Positions 1 through 7,925 of a stretch of DNA of 64,000 bases are shown here, in pieces (the first letter of the stretch is position 1; every line of letters starts with the position of its first letter). The notes beneath the pieces are model-generated. The model was given only the letters and a program-made list of their open reading frames with translations, did no database searches and was not told where the DNA came from. A program made the translations under genes and the position numbers. Source of the DNA: Aureimonas psammosilenae (lineage in GTDB: Bacteria; Pseudomonadota; Alphaproteobacteria; Rhizobiales; Rhizobiaceae); NCBI RefSeq assembly GCF_009176975.1, contig NZ_WEZG01000004.1:62001-126000 (forward strand), given 5' to 3'.

Positions 1-2
1 TG

Positions 3-296
3 AAGGGCACCGATCCCCGTTGCCGGCAGGAGGTTCTGGCCGCGATGCGCCAGATGTCGCGTCAGGCGCGGCTGCGCAACAAGTACAGCCATTGCATCTA
101 TGCCTTCGACGAGACCGGCTCGCGCGCCACCACGCAACTCATGCGCATCGCCGACGGCGAAACGGAAATCCGCTACGGCAAGACGGAAGAACTCGGGCCA
201 GACGAGATGCGGGCGATCCTGAACGCCATCGCCGAAATCCGCGCCGTGAACGAGGCGATCTGGGCGATCGTCCGCCGTTACGACTTTCCGCGCTGA
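3..296 (+). CDS. Hypothetical protein, 5' end cut by the window
   Basis: The reading frame is open from the first complete codon of the window to a TGA at 294-296, so the true start probably lies upstream; the first internal ATG (45) would give 83 residues. The visible protein is small, charged and without membrane segments or a signal peptide. It has alternating basic and acidic stretches and ends in an arginine-rich tail (IVRRYDFPR). I do not recognise a family. The next gene starts 233 bp downstream on the same strand, so it is not evidently part of an operon. Confidence 0.5.
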   Translation, partial: KGTDPRCRQEVLAAMRQMSRQARLRNKYSHCIYAFDETGSRATTQLMRIADGETEIRYGKTEELGPDEMRAILNAIAEIRAVNEAIWAIVRRYDFPR

Positions 297-529
297 CCTG
301 AACGTCCCTCCCCTTGCCGTCCGGATGACCGAGTTCGGGCCGCGATAAGAGCGCCACGACCGTATTCTCAGGCTGAAATCTTAAGAGGTCTCGCTTACAA
401 AGCCTTGGACATGCCGCTGGGTAAAGACGATGGGGCAAGTGTGTCGAAGGATCGACGCGGTTGCCCTTCGTCCTTCGAGCCTCGGTCGTTCCAGAGAATG
501 ACAGCCGCCGAAGGGCGAGGGGAAAAGGG

Positions 530-1567
530 ATGCTGAAGCGCATCGGCCGCGACGAGGTGCGGCTCGGCATGTTCATCGAGCGGCTCGAAGGAAACTGGCT
601 CGACCATCCCTTCTGGCGCAAGCGCTTCATTCTGACCGAAGCCGCCGATCTCGCCAAGCTGCGCGCCAGCGACGTGACCGGCGTCGTGATCGATGAGAGC
701 CTCGGCGCGCCCTTGACGCCGCGCCCGGCCGGCGACCTCGCACGGGCGGCCCCGGTGCGGCGAGCGCGGCCCCTCCCGGCCGCAGAACCCGGCGAAGTGA
801 CCCTCGCGCGCAAGGCGCTGCGCCAATGCGGCAAGGCCGTTCGCGACATCTTCGAGGACATCCGCATGGGGCGTCCGATGAAGCGCGACCAGGCCGAGAA
901 CGTGGCGGGCGAGATCACGCGCCTTCTGGATCGCAGCCCTGCCGCCCTTCATTCGCTGACGCGCCTGCGCTCCCTCGACAACTACACCTATCTTCATTCC
1001 ATCGCGGTGGGCGCGCTGATGATCCAGTTCGCCCGCCATCTGGAACTGCCGGAAGAGGAAGTGCAGGTTCTCGGCATCGCCAGCCTTCTCCATGATATCG
1101 GCAAGGTCGCCGTTCCATCCAGCGTTCTCATGAAGCCGAGCGGACTGACGCCGCGCGAACTCGATCTTCTCCGCCAGCATCCCGCCAAGGGCCACGAGAT
1201 GCTGGAAGCGCAGGGCGAGACGTCCGCCGTCGTCATCGATATCTGCCGCCATCATCACGAGCGGATGGACGGCACCGGCTATCCCGACGGGCTCGGCGCG
1301 GAAGAGCTCAGCCTCCATGCGCGCATGGCGGCCATCTGCGACGTCTACGACGCGGTGACCTCAGTGCGCCCCTACAAGACGGCCTGGACGCCGCTTCACA
1401 GCCTAGCGCAGATGGCGAACTGGAAGGGGCATTTCGACGGGGAGCTTCTGGAGCGCTTCGCCGTGTCGATCGGCTATGGCGGCCAGATCGAAACGGCGCT
1501 GAAGGCCAACCAGGACCGCGCCCGGACCCGCTTTGCCGAAAACGGCTATTCCGACCCTTCCGCTTGA
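530..1567 (+). CDS. HD-GYP domain protein, probable cyclic-di-GMP phosphodiesterase
   Basis: 345 residues from the ATG at 530, which is preceded by a purine-rich GAGGGGAAAAGGG ribosome binding site; the frame is open further upstream, but those residues look like leader translation. The N-terminal ~60 residues resemble the DUF3391 domain often found before HD-GYP domains. The C-terminal half has the complete metal-site pattern: H156, H188-D189 in LLHDIGKVAVP, H217, HHHE at 241-244, GYP at 250-252 and the D in CDVYDAV near 271-274. Members of this family hydrolyse cyclic di-GMP to pGpG or GMP, lowering the signal that favours biofilm over motility. No input or membrane domain is present, so it is likely cytosolic. 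It converges on the kinase gene with a 10-bp gap. Confidence 0.88.
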   Translation: MLKRIGRDEVRLGMFIERLEGNWLDHPFWRKRFILTEAADLAKLRASDVTGVVIDESLGAPLTPRPAGDLARAAPVRRARPLPAAEPGEVTLARKALRQCGKAVRDIFEDIRMGRPMKRDQAENVAGEITRLLDRSPAALHSLTRLRSLDNYTYLHSIAVGALMIQFARHLELPEEEVQVLGIASLLHDIGKVAVPSSVLMKPSGLTPRELDLLRQHPAKGHEMLEAQGETSAVVIDICRHHHERMDGTGYPDGLGAEELSLHARMAAICDVYDAVTSVRPYKTAWTPLHSLAQMANWKGHFDGELLERFAVSIGYGGQIETALKANQDRARTRFAENGYSDPSA

Positions 1568-1577
1568 GAGGCTCCGT

Positions 1578-2888
1578 TCACCCGCCGTTGCGAAGCGCCA
1601 CGAAATAATCGTCGCCGCCGACCTGACCGCCCTTCATCGCGATCTCGACGCCGTCGAAGGCGGGATCGTCGCTGTGGACGCGCGTCACCGGCGAGCCCGG
1701 CGTTTGCGGGAAGGGCAGGCGCAGCGTCAGCGCGAAAGCGCCGAGTTCCGCCAGGGCGTGGCTCGACGTGTCGCCGCCGGCGATCACCGCGCGGGTCATG
1801 CCGGTTTCCCGCACGAGCCGCGCCTGAAGACGCCCGAGCCCGATGCCGATGCGATGGCGCGCGCCCTCGAAACGGTCGATGGATGCGCCGAGATCGGTGT
1901 CCGGCCCCAAGGCCGTCGCCAGGATCGTGCTGCGCCCCGCGTTCAGCTCGGCCAGCGCTTTGGCGAAAAGCGCCTCCACCGCCACCTCATTGCCGTCTAT
2001 GAGCGCGCGCGGATCGGCATGAACGAGGGTGAAGCCCTGGGTTTCGGCAAACCGGATCTGCTTTTCGGTGGTCGGCGAACAGCTTCCCGATACGACGGAC
2101 AAGCGCTCCACCGGCTTCAAGGCGGCAAAGACCGGCGGCGCTTCCGGCGGCTCGGCGAGGGCATATTCGACGCCCGACGAGCCGACGACGAAGCGATGCC
2201 CCCTTTCAGCGAGGCGTTTCAGGTGCCGCCCGGCGGCGCGTTGCGTTGCCTCGTCCGCGACATCGATCAGGATCGCGCCGGGATCGTCATTCAAAAGCGC
2301 ATCGAGGCGCTCGTCGGCATCGGGCGCGATCGTGGCGGCGAGATCGAGAAGCGCCACGGCCAGCGAAGTCTGTTCGCGAAGATGCAGGCGCAGGTCCGCT
2401 TCGCGCATCGGCGTCACGGGATGGCGGCTCATCACCGGATGGCGGTCGATGCGGAAGGTTTCTCCGCGAAACGCCGCAAAAAGGTTACCGAAGGCGGTGT
2501 AGCGTATCAGTTGCGGCGCTCCGACCACGAGCGGCACCGCCACCTCGCCGAAGACGCGCCGGCCGATCTCGGTCGCGCGCCCGATCGAGCCGACATGGGG
2601 GGCGGAATCGAAGGTCGAGCAGACCTTGTAATGGGTGAGAAAGGCTCCGCGCGCCGCCAGCCATTCAAAGGCGGGAACGAGATGCTCCTCCATCCAGTCC
2701 GGCGTCTGGCTGCGGCTCGTGCCGGCGATGCCGAAGGCCCGCATCCCGGCAAAGCGCGCGAACTGACCCTCGCTCGGCACGCCCGTGAAGAGCACCGTAT
2801 CCACCCCGCGCAGGGACAAAGCCTCCATCACGTCGGTGGAGCCAGTGAGATCGTCGCCGTAGAAGGCGAGAAGCGGTTGCGTCGCCAT
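1578..2888 (-). CDS. oiaK: Four-carbon acid sugar kinase family protein, probable 3-oxo-isoapionate kinase
   Basis: 436 residues starting at MATQPLL (ATG, 2888); the longer open frame upstream overlaps the RuBisCO-like gene and is not expected to be translated. DUF1537 kinases have an N-terminal sugar-binding motif, here FYGDDLTGSTDVMEA, and a C-terminal nucleotide-binding part with the signature GGDTSSHALAELG. The family phosphorylates sugar acids and their keto derivatives with ATP. Located 5 bp downstream of a RuBisCO-like protein and in a D-apiose locus, the best assignment is 3-oxo-isoapionate kinase, which makes the 4-phosphate used by that enzyme. The family assignment is firm; the substrate is inferred from context. 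Confidence 0.85.
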   Translation of the reverse strand: MATQPLLAFYGDDLTGSTDVMEALSLRGVDTVLFTGVPSEGQFARFAGMRAFGIAGTSRSQTPDWMEEHLVPAFEWLAARGAFLTHYKVCSTFDSAPHVGSIGRATEIGRRVFGEVAVPLVVGAPQLIRYTAFGNLFAAFRGETFRIDRHPVMSRHPVTPMREADLRLHLREQTSLAVALLDLAATIAPDADERLDALLNDDPGAILIDVADEATQRAAGRHLKRLAERGHRFVVGSSGVEYALAEPPEAPPVFAALKPVERLSVVSGSCSPTTEKQIRFAETQGFTLVHADPRALIDGNEVAVEALFAKALAELNAGRSTILATALGPDTDLGASIDRFEGARHRIGIGLGRLQARLVRETGMTRAVIAGGDTSSHALAELGAFALTLRLPFPQTPGSPVTRVHSDDPAFDGVEIAMKGGQVGGDDYFVALRNGG

Positions 2889-2893
2889 GATCG

Positions 2894-4168
2894 TCACGCG
2901 CCCTTGCCGTTCGCGAAGAACTCGATCGAGCGGGCAAGCTCGCGATGGTCCTTGGCAAAGGTGGCGAGATCGACGCCCGCCACCGCCGCGTCCCAAGCCT
3001 GACGCACGGCCCTGACGCCCGAGGCGGGCCCGTCCGGATGGCTGACGACGCCGCCCCCGCACAAATAAAGAAGATCGGTCGAGCCGCCGGTCGCGGCGTA
3101 GGTATCGGGCGCCTGCCCGCCCCATTGACCGGAGCCGACGACGGGCAAGGGCCGGTCGGAGGGCGAGAAGATCGGCTTTTGCAACGCATGGAAGGAGCGC
3201 ACGAAACTTTCGTCCGGCTCCCAATACTTCACGCGGATGCCGTTGATCTGGAACTGGTCGATCCCCGACAAGCGCCAGAAGATTTCCCAGGCGGCAAATT
3301 CCATGCCGACGGCGGCGTTGCGAGTGAGGATGTCCCAGCCGTTGCGATGGGCGTGGAGAACGAGGCGCGACCGCTTGCGCAGGAAGGTCAGGCTCCCAAG
3401 GCCGATCGAGGCGATGTTGATGACGGCCGCATTGCCGCCAGCCTCCGCCACGATGTCGTGGTTGCGCAGCATCGTGTCGGGATCGGCGGCGGAGATGCCG
3501 AAGGCGTACATCACCTTCTTGCCGGTCTTCTGCTCGTGGTCGAGGATCACGGGCATGATCGCCTTCACGCGATCCTCCAGGCTCGAATAAGCCGGGCTCA
3601 TCAGCTTCTCGTCGTCCTTGATGAAGTCGACACCGGCTTCCAGGAGTTCGCGCACCATCGCCGCCATTTCCGGCGGGCGAAGGCCGAGCGCGGGTTTCAC
3701 GATGGTGCCGATCAGCGGCCGCCCGTGGACGCCGGTCAAACGGCGCGAGCCTTCGATGCCGAATTGCGGACCGGGATAGGCGCCGGCGAAGCTTTCCGGC
3801 AGGCGGATGGCGGTGACACGCACGCCCGACAATTCGCGGATCGAATAAACGCCGCCGATGGCGATGGTCATCAGCGCCGAGAGATCGGTGCCGACGGCTT
3901 CCACCGGAAAGGCAATGTCGACATCGGCGCGGTTGAAGCGCGTTCCCGTTTCCAGACCGGCGTGCGATCGGCCCCAGCCGGGCTCGGTCGCGGGTTCGAG
4001 CGGGCGGATGGCGAGGACGCGCGCGGCGACACGCGCCTTCAGTTCCGGCGTTTCGCCGGGAAGCGCGACGAAGGTGCCGGTGGACTGATCGCTCGCGATC
4101 TTGGCCGCGACCTTTTCGGGATCGCCGGGCGTTTCGACACGATAGGTAAGGATGATGCTATCCTGCAC
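2894..4168 (-). CDS. RuBisCO-like protein, probable 3-oxo-isoapionate-4-phosphate transcarboxylase/hydrolase or decarboxylase (OiaT/OiaX)
   Basis: 424 residues from a GTG start at 4168. The RuBisCO large-subunit fold is clear: GTIVKPALGL (155-163; K158 is the first active-site lysine), DFIKDDE (181-187; carbamylated lysine K184 and metal ligands D186/E187), LHAHR (271-275), loop 6 GIRVKYWEPDES (K314) and the phosphate-binding CGGGVVSHPDG (370-380). The second lysine of the RuBisCO KPK motif is alanine (A160), so this is a form IV-like protein rather than a carbon-fixing enzyme. In D-apiose pathways such proteins act on 3-oxo-isoapionate 4-phosphate, either cleaving it to 3-phosphoglycerate and glycolate (OiaT) or decarboxylating it to L-erythrulose 1-phosphate (OiaX). 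No erythrulose-phosphate isomerase gene lies nearby, which mildly favours OiaT. It is divergent from the GntR gene. Confidence 0.88.
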   Translation of the reverse strand: MQDSIILTYRVETPGDPEKVAAKIASDQSTGTFVALPGETPELKARVAARVLAIRPLEPATEPGWGRSHAGLETGTRFNRADVDIAFPVEAVGTDLSALMTIAIGGVYSIRELSGVRVTAIRLPESFAGAYPGPQFGIEGSRRLTGVHGRPLIGTIVKPALGLRPPEMAAMVRELLEAGVDFIKDDEKLMSPAYSSLEDRVKAIMPVILDHEQKTGKKVMYAFGISAADPDTMLRNHDIVAEAGGNAAVINIASIGLGSLTFLRKRSRLVLHAHRNGWDILTRNAAVGMEFAAWEIFWRLSGIDQFQINGIRVKYWEPDESFVRSFHALQKPIFSPSDRPLPVVGSGQWGGQAPDTYAATGGSTDLLYLCGGGVVSHPDGPASGVRAVRQAWDAAVAGVDLATFAKDHRELARSIEFFANGKGA

Positions 4169-4226
4169 GGCTTTTCGACCTTATTTCAGCGACCTGCCAC
4201 GACACCCGTCGCATCGACGTCCGGTT

Positions 4227-4244
4227 CTGGTATGATGAGTATAC
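4227..4244. promoter_or_regulatory. Probable GntR operator, copy 1 (RuBisCO-like/GntR intergenic)
   Basis: The 18 bp CTGGTATGATGAGTATAC contain the perfect inverted half-sites GTAT and ATAC separated by 7 bp, and an imperfect longer symmetry CTGGTAT/ATACGAG. The site lies in the 108-bp gap between the divergent RuBisCO-like gene and the GntR gene, 33 bp before the GntR start. A copy matching at 16 of 18 positions lies at 14601-14618 before the ABC binding-protein gene. FadR-type GntR proteins bind such short dyads, so this is likely the target of the adjacent regulator, inferred from pattern and position. Confidence 0.65.
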
Positions 4245-4276
4245 GAGACATTCGCCCTTTTCGAGAGGCTGCGGCC

Positions 4277-5023
4277 ATGGCGCTCCCATCCGAACCCATC
4301 CAGCGCCGCAAGCTCTCGACCGAGGTGCTCGACCGGCTGAAGGTCATGATCACCTCCGGCAGCCTGAAGCCCGGCGATCAGATGCCCTCCGAGCGCGAAT
4401 TGATGGAGCGCTTCGGCGTCGGGCGCCCGGCGATCCGCGAGGCGATGCAGGCCTTGTCGAATATGGGGCTTCTCGCCATCCAGCATGGCGAGCGCGCGCG
4501 TGTCACCGCGCCGACGCCGCGCGCCCTGATGGGGCAGGTGGACGACGCCGCGCAGATCATGCTGCAAACCTCGCCGCAAAGCCTCGGCCATCTGAAGGAA
4601 GCGCGCATCTTCTTCGAGCGCGGCATCGTGCGTCAGGCGGCCGAGCGGGCAAGTGCCAAGGATATCGCCGACCTGTCGCGCCTCATCGACACGCAGCGCG
4701 CCGCGCTCGGCCAAGCCGAGACCTTCATCGCCGCCGACATGCGCTTCCATGCCCGCATCGCCGCGATCCCCGGCAACCCGATCTTCGAGGCCGTGTGCGA
4801 GGCGATGCTCGGCTGGTTGAAGGAATATCACACCGACATGCTGATCTGGACCGGCAAGGAGCGCTTCACCCTGGCCGAGCACGAGCACATCCTGCGGGCG
4901 CTTTCCGAAAACGACCCCGCCGCCGCCGAGGCCGCGATGATCGTCCATCTGGAGCGGTCCAGCGCGCTCTACGTCCATCAGTCGGCCGAGGAGGTGGAAG
5001 CCTCGAAAAGCGCGACGGCGTAG
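4277..5023 (+). CDS. GntR-family (FadR type) transcriptional regulator of the apiose locus
   Basis: 248 residues from the ATG at 4277, which has GAGAGG eight bases upstream. Residues ~10-75 form the winged helix (LKPGDQMPSERELMERFGV, then GRPAIREAMQAL), and the C-terminal part is the all-helical FCD ligand domain with likely metal ligands in FIAADMRFHARI and in the H of EHEHILRAL. FadR-type GntR proteins usually repress sugar-acid or organic-acid catabolism and release DNA on binding a pathway intermediate. Its position between the two halves of the apiose locus and beside the dyad at 4227-4244 makes it the likely local regulator; the effector may be apionate or a keto derivative. The last 46 bp overlap the end of the lactonase gene on the opposite strand. 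Confidence 0.88.
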   Translation: MALPSEPIQRRKLSTEVLDRLKVMITSGSLKPGDQMPSERELMERFGVGRPAIREAMQALSNMGLLAIQHGERARVTAPTPRALMGQVDDAAQIMLQTSPQSLGHLKEARIFFERGIVRQAAERASAKDIADLSRLIDTQRAALGQAETFIAADMRFHARIAAIPGNPIFEAVCEAMLGWLKEYHTDMLIWTGKERFTLAEHEHILRALSENDPAAAEAAMIVHLERSSALYVHQSAEEVEASKSATA

Positions 5024-6891
5024 GGGCCGAGCGCGAGCCGGCCGCTTGACGGCACGCTCGAAGGCGTCGGGCCACCATTCGCGTCGAGAAGCGTCGCGGT
5101 CCATCCGCCGCGCGAGTCCGGCAGGCGGACCTCCTGGGTTTCGGGCGTCAGGTTGGCGAGCCAAAGCAGAAGGCTTCCGTCCTCCGCCCGCACCGCGATG
5201 CCGTCGACCCGCCCGCGCGCCGCGGAGCGCAAGGACAGAAGCGGCAGGCCGGACAGGGCGGCAAGGCCCGCCGCGACATGGAAGGCGGGAAGCGGCGCAC
5301 CCTCCGGCGACAGGAGCCCGCGCGGGCCAGCGAGCGAGCCGCCGGTCCATCGCGCCAGCCGCGCGCCGGGAAGACGGGCGGCATAGCCCACCAGCCAGGC
5401 GGCGGCGAAAAGGCCGGCCTGCCGGGGATCTTGCGCCGCCATGGCGATGCGCTTGTTCTCGGGGTTGGGGATGGTGCGCGACCCGTAGGGGTTCTGGCGC
5501 ATCCCGATCGTGGTCGGCCCCAGATGATAGGGCTTGTTCTCCCCGATGATTTTGCGCGCCGAGCGCCAGATGAAGGGCACGGCTTCAAGCGTTTGCATCA
5601 CCGACAGATCGTCCGCCGCATGGACGATCGGGCAGGTCGCGTGGGACACGAGGTCGAGCATATCGACCGGCGGGCGCTTGCGGTTGAGCTCGGTGAAATA
5701 GCTGAACATCCCCCCGCCGAGGGTGACGCCCGGAAAGGCGCGGCGCGCGGCTTCGTAGACCTCCTCCAAGGGCGGACAGGGCGGCCACTCGCTCCCCGGC
5801 GGCGTCGACTGGCGATCCACGGACGGGCCGACCGTCACCGCATCGATGCGAAGCCCGCTCGCCTGCACGAGTCGGGCGGCGTCGAGGAGTTCGGCTCCCG
5901 GCTCACTTTCGCATGGCACGACGCATTCGAGCATGGCGTGGGTTTCGGGCACCAAAGCCTGCACGCTCGCCATGGCTTGGAGTTCCGCCAAGCCATGGCC
6001 GGCGACGGGGTCGAAGTGGAACAGGAGATGGCGGGGACCGAGAGCCTCCAGCCGATCGGGCGCGTTCAGGATCGCGGCCACGTCTTCCGGCGAAACCAGG
6101 ACGCCGAAGGGCGGAAATGTCTCGCCGAGCGCCGGACCGACATCCACGTGCACCGGCCCATCGTCCGGGGACTGCGCGGGGCGCGTCGGAAAAACGGATT
6201 CGATCTCGAGAGTCACGCTTTGCCGCGTGGTTTCACCGGCCGGCAGAAGATAGGGCCAGGGCATCGCCAACGGGCGCACATAGGTCTTGAAGGAGGCGTC
6301 CGACCAGGCGCGCTGGTCTTCCATCTCGAAGATGTCGCCTTCCATGCGGCAGGTGACGAAGAGGCCCGGCGCGGCCTCGTGGCGGATGGCGGCAATGTCC
6401 TTGAAGGGCTGCCAGGGTTCGATCAGGTCCGGAAAGGTGGCGGTCTCGACCCCGCCGTCGCCATGCGCTACGGCAACCGGTTGCCCGGCGACGCCCTCGA
6501 TCGGGTGGAGGATGCAGAAGCCGCAGCGATTGGTCTCAAAATCGCGCGAGGGCGTCGCCTCGACGGTGAAGGACAACACGCCCGACGCCTCTCCCCGGAG
6601 CGTCGCGGTCAGAAACAGCCGCGCCCCGTCCGGCGCGGTGCAGGCGGTTCTCCACGACACCGCGAAGCCGCTCGCGTCCTCCAGAACCTCCGGGTCGGAA
6701 ACGCCGAGTTCGTGGGTGCCCCAGTCACGGTCGCGCACGACATAGGCGAGCGCCCGGATGACCTCGTGTCCGGCAAAACGGATCGTTCGAAGGTTGCCGT
6801 CCACGAGATCGGCTTCCAGTGCTCCCGCCCTCAATCGCCGCGCTCGGGCCGGCGGCTCGTCGGTGCCGTAAAGGGCGAGAGGGTCGCTCAT
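4978..6891 (-). CDS. apnL: D-apionate lactonase
   Basis: 637 residues from the ATG at 6891 (MSDPLALYGTDEPP); GAGAAAG lies just before it. The protein has no signal peptide and no membrane segment. It ends in GPYAVALFEAST, typical of the beta-domain at the end of glycosidase-like proteins. In length and sequence it matches the unusual large lactonases assigned to D-apiose catabolism, which open D-apiono-lactone to D-apionate; unlike common sugar lactonases it does not belong to the SMP-30/gluconolactonase family. It starts 5 bp after the dehydrogenase that makes its substrate. Its 3' end runs 46 bp into the convergent GntR gene. The function rests on family resemblance and pathway context. Confidence 0.83.
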   Translation of the reverse strand: MSDPLALYGTDEPPARARRLRAGALEADLVDGNLRTIRFAGHEVIRALAYVVRDRDWGTHELGVSDPEVLEDASGFAVSWRTACTAPDGARLFLTATLRGEASGVLSFTVEATPSRDFETNRCGFCILHPIEGVAGQPVAVAHGDGGVETATFPDLIEPWQPFKDIAAIRHEAAPGLFVTCRMEGDIFEMEDQRAWSDASFKTYVRPLAMPWPYLLPAGETTRQSVTLEIESVFPTRPAQSPDDGPVHVDVGPALGETFPPFGVLVSPEDVAAILNAPDRLEALGPRHLLFHFDPVAGHGLAELQAMASVQALVPETHAMLECVVPCESEPGAELLDAARLVQASGLRIDAVTVGPSVDRQSTPPGSEWPPCPPLEEVYEAARRAFPGVTLGGGMFSYFTELNRKRPPVDMLDLVSHATCPIVHAADDLSVMQTLEAVPFIWRSARKIIGENKPYHLGPTTIGMRQNPYGSRTIPNPENKRIAMAAQDPRQAGLFAAAWLVGYAARLPGARLARWTGGSLAGPRGLLSPEGAPLPAFHVAAGLAALSGLPLLSLRSAARGRVDGIAVRAEDGSLLLWLANLTPETQEVRLPDSRGGWTATLLDANGGPTPSSVPSSGRLALGPYAVALFEASTSSAD

Positions 6892-6896
6892 CTTTC

Positions 6897-7925
6897 TCAG
6901 AACCCGTTCGGATCGAGCGTGCCGCCGCCATCGGCGGCGCTCGCATAGGCGGCCTCGACCAACGCAAGAGTCTTCAGGTTGTCCGCTCCCGAAGTTTCGG
7001 GCTCGGTCCCGGCGGCAAGGCAGCGCACCCAGTGCTCCTGGATCGCCGCCACGCTTTCCTGGATGTTGTGCCAGGGGCGCTCCGCCCAAGGCAGAAGGGG
7101 CGGCGACACGTCCTCGTGGCGCGTCCCCTCCCCGTTCGTGACGGTCAGGCGATAATTCGCCCCGAGCCGGATCGAGCCTTCCGTCCCGTCGATCTCGATC
7201 AGCGTCTGGGGGAACAGTTCCTCCTCCAGCTTCGTCGCATAGGAACAATCGACGACGCTCGTCGCGCCCTCGTGGGCCAGCAGCATGGTGGCGACGTCCT
7301 CGCCCCGGATGCGCGGATTGATCCGCGCGGTGCGCGCCGTGATCGCCGATACGTCGCCGAACAGGAAACGCGCGATGTCGAGGGCGTGGATGCCGAGATC
7401 CTCGATGATGAAGCGGTTCCCTTCGGCCAGATAGGGCTGGCCGGAATAAACGTCATAGGCCGAGCGGAAGGAAACGCGGCCGAAGAAGGCCTTGCCGATC
7501 GCCCCGTCCTTGAGGATCTTGCCGACCGCCTGGATCGGAGACTGCCAGCGGAAGTTCTCGTGCACCATCAAGGGCACGCCGGCCTTCGCGCAGGCCGCGA
7601 CCATGGCCCGCGCGTCATCCATGGAAGGCGCGAAGGGTTTTTGGCAGATCACCGGGATCTTCAGGGAAGCGGCGAGTTCCACGAGAGCGCGGTGGCTCGG
7701 CGCGGTGGTCGCGATATCCACGAAGTCGGGCCCGACCTCTTCCAGCATGGCGCGGGCATCGGTGAAGCGGCGCTCGATCCCGAACCGCTCGCCCATGTCG
7801 CGCAGCCGCGTTTCGTCGCGGTCGCAGATGGCGGCGATGGATACGCCATCGATCCCCGCCCAACCGTGCATCTGGTTGACGGCGAAGAAGCCGCAGCCGA
7901 TCAGGGCGCCCTTGAGTTCGCTCAT
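6897..7925 (-). CDS. apsD: D-apiose dehydrogenase (Gfo/Idh/MocA family)
   Basis: 342 residues. The N-terminal Rossmann motif is GALIGCGFFAVNQ (residues ~6-18), followed by the conserved family segment ICQKPFAPSMDDAR (EKP-type motif with Q in place of E) and the catalytic-helix segment EDLGIHALDIARFLFG. Gfo/Idh/MocA enzymes oxidise sugars with NAD(P)+. In the apiose pathway this enzyme oxidises D-apiose to D-apionolactone, the substrate of the lactonase 5 bp downstream. Its ATG overlaps the stop of the MFS gene (ATGA), so the two are translated together. Family assignment is certain; the substrate is inferred from the intact pathway set. Confidence 0.87.
   Translation of the reverse strand: MSELKGALIGCGFFAVNQMHGWAGIDGVSIAAICDRDETRLRDMGERFGIERRFTDARAMLEEVGPDFVDIATTAPSHRALVELAASLKIPVICQKPFAPSMDDARAMVAACAKAGVPLMVHENFRWQSPIQAVGKILKDGAIGKAFFGRVSFRSAYDVYSGQPYLAEGNRFIIEDLGIHALDIARFLFGDVSAITARTARINPRIRGEDVATMLLAHEGATSVVDCSYATKLEEELFPQTLIEIDGTEGSIRLGANYRLTVTNGEGTRHEDVSPPLLPWAERPWHNIQESVAAIQEHWVRCLAAGTEPETSGADNLKTLALVEAAYASAADGGGTLDPNGF

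Noticed and set aside
2945-4276. Long plus-strand open frame upstream of and continuous with the GntR gene
   Set aside because: It is the complement of the RuBisCO-like gene; the GntR domain begins at 4277 with a proper ribosome binding site.
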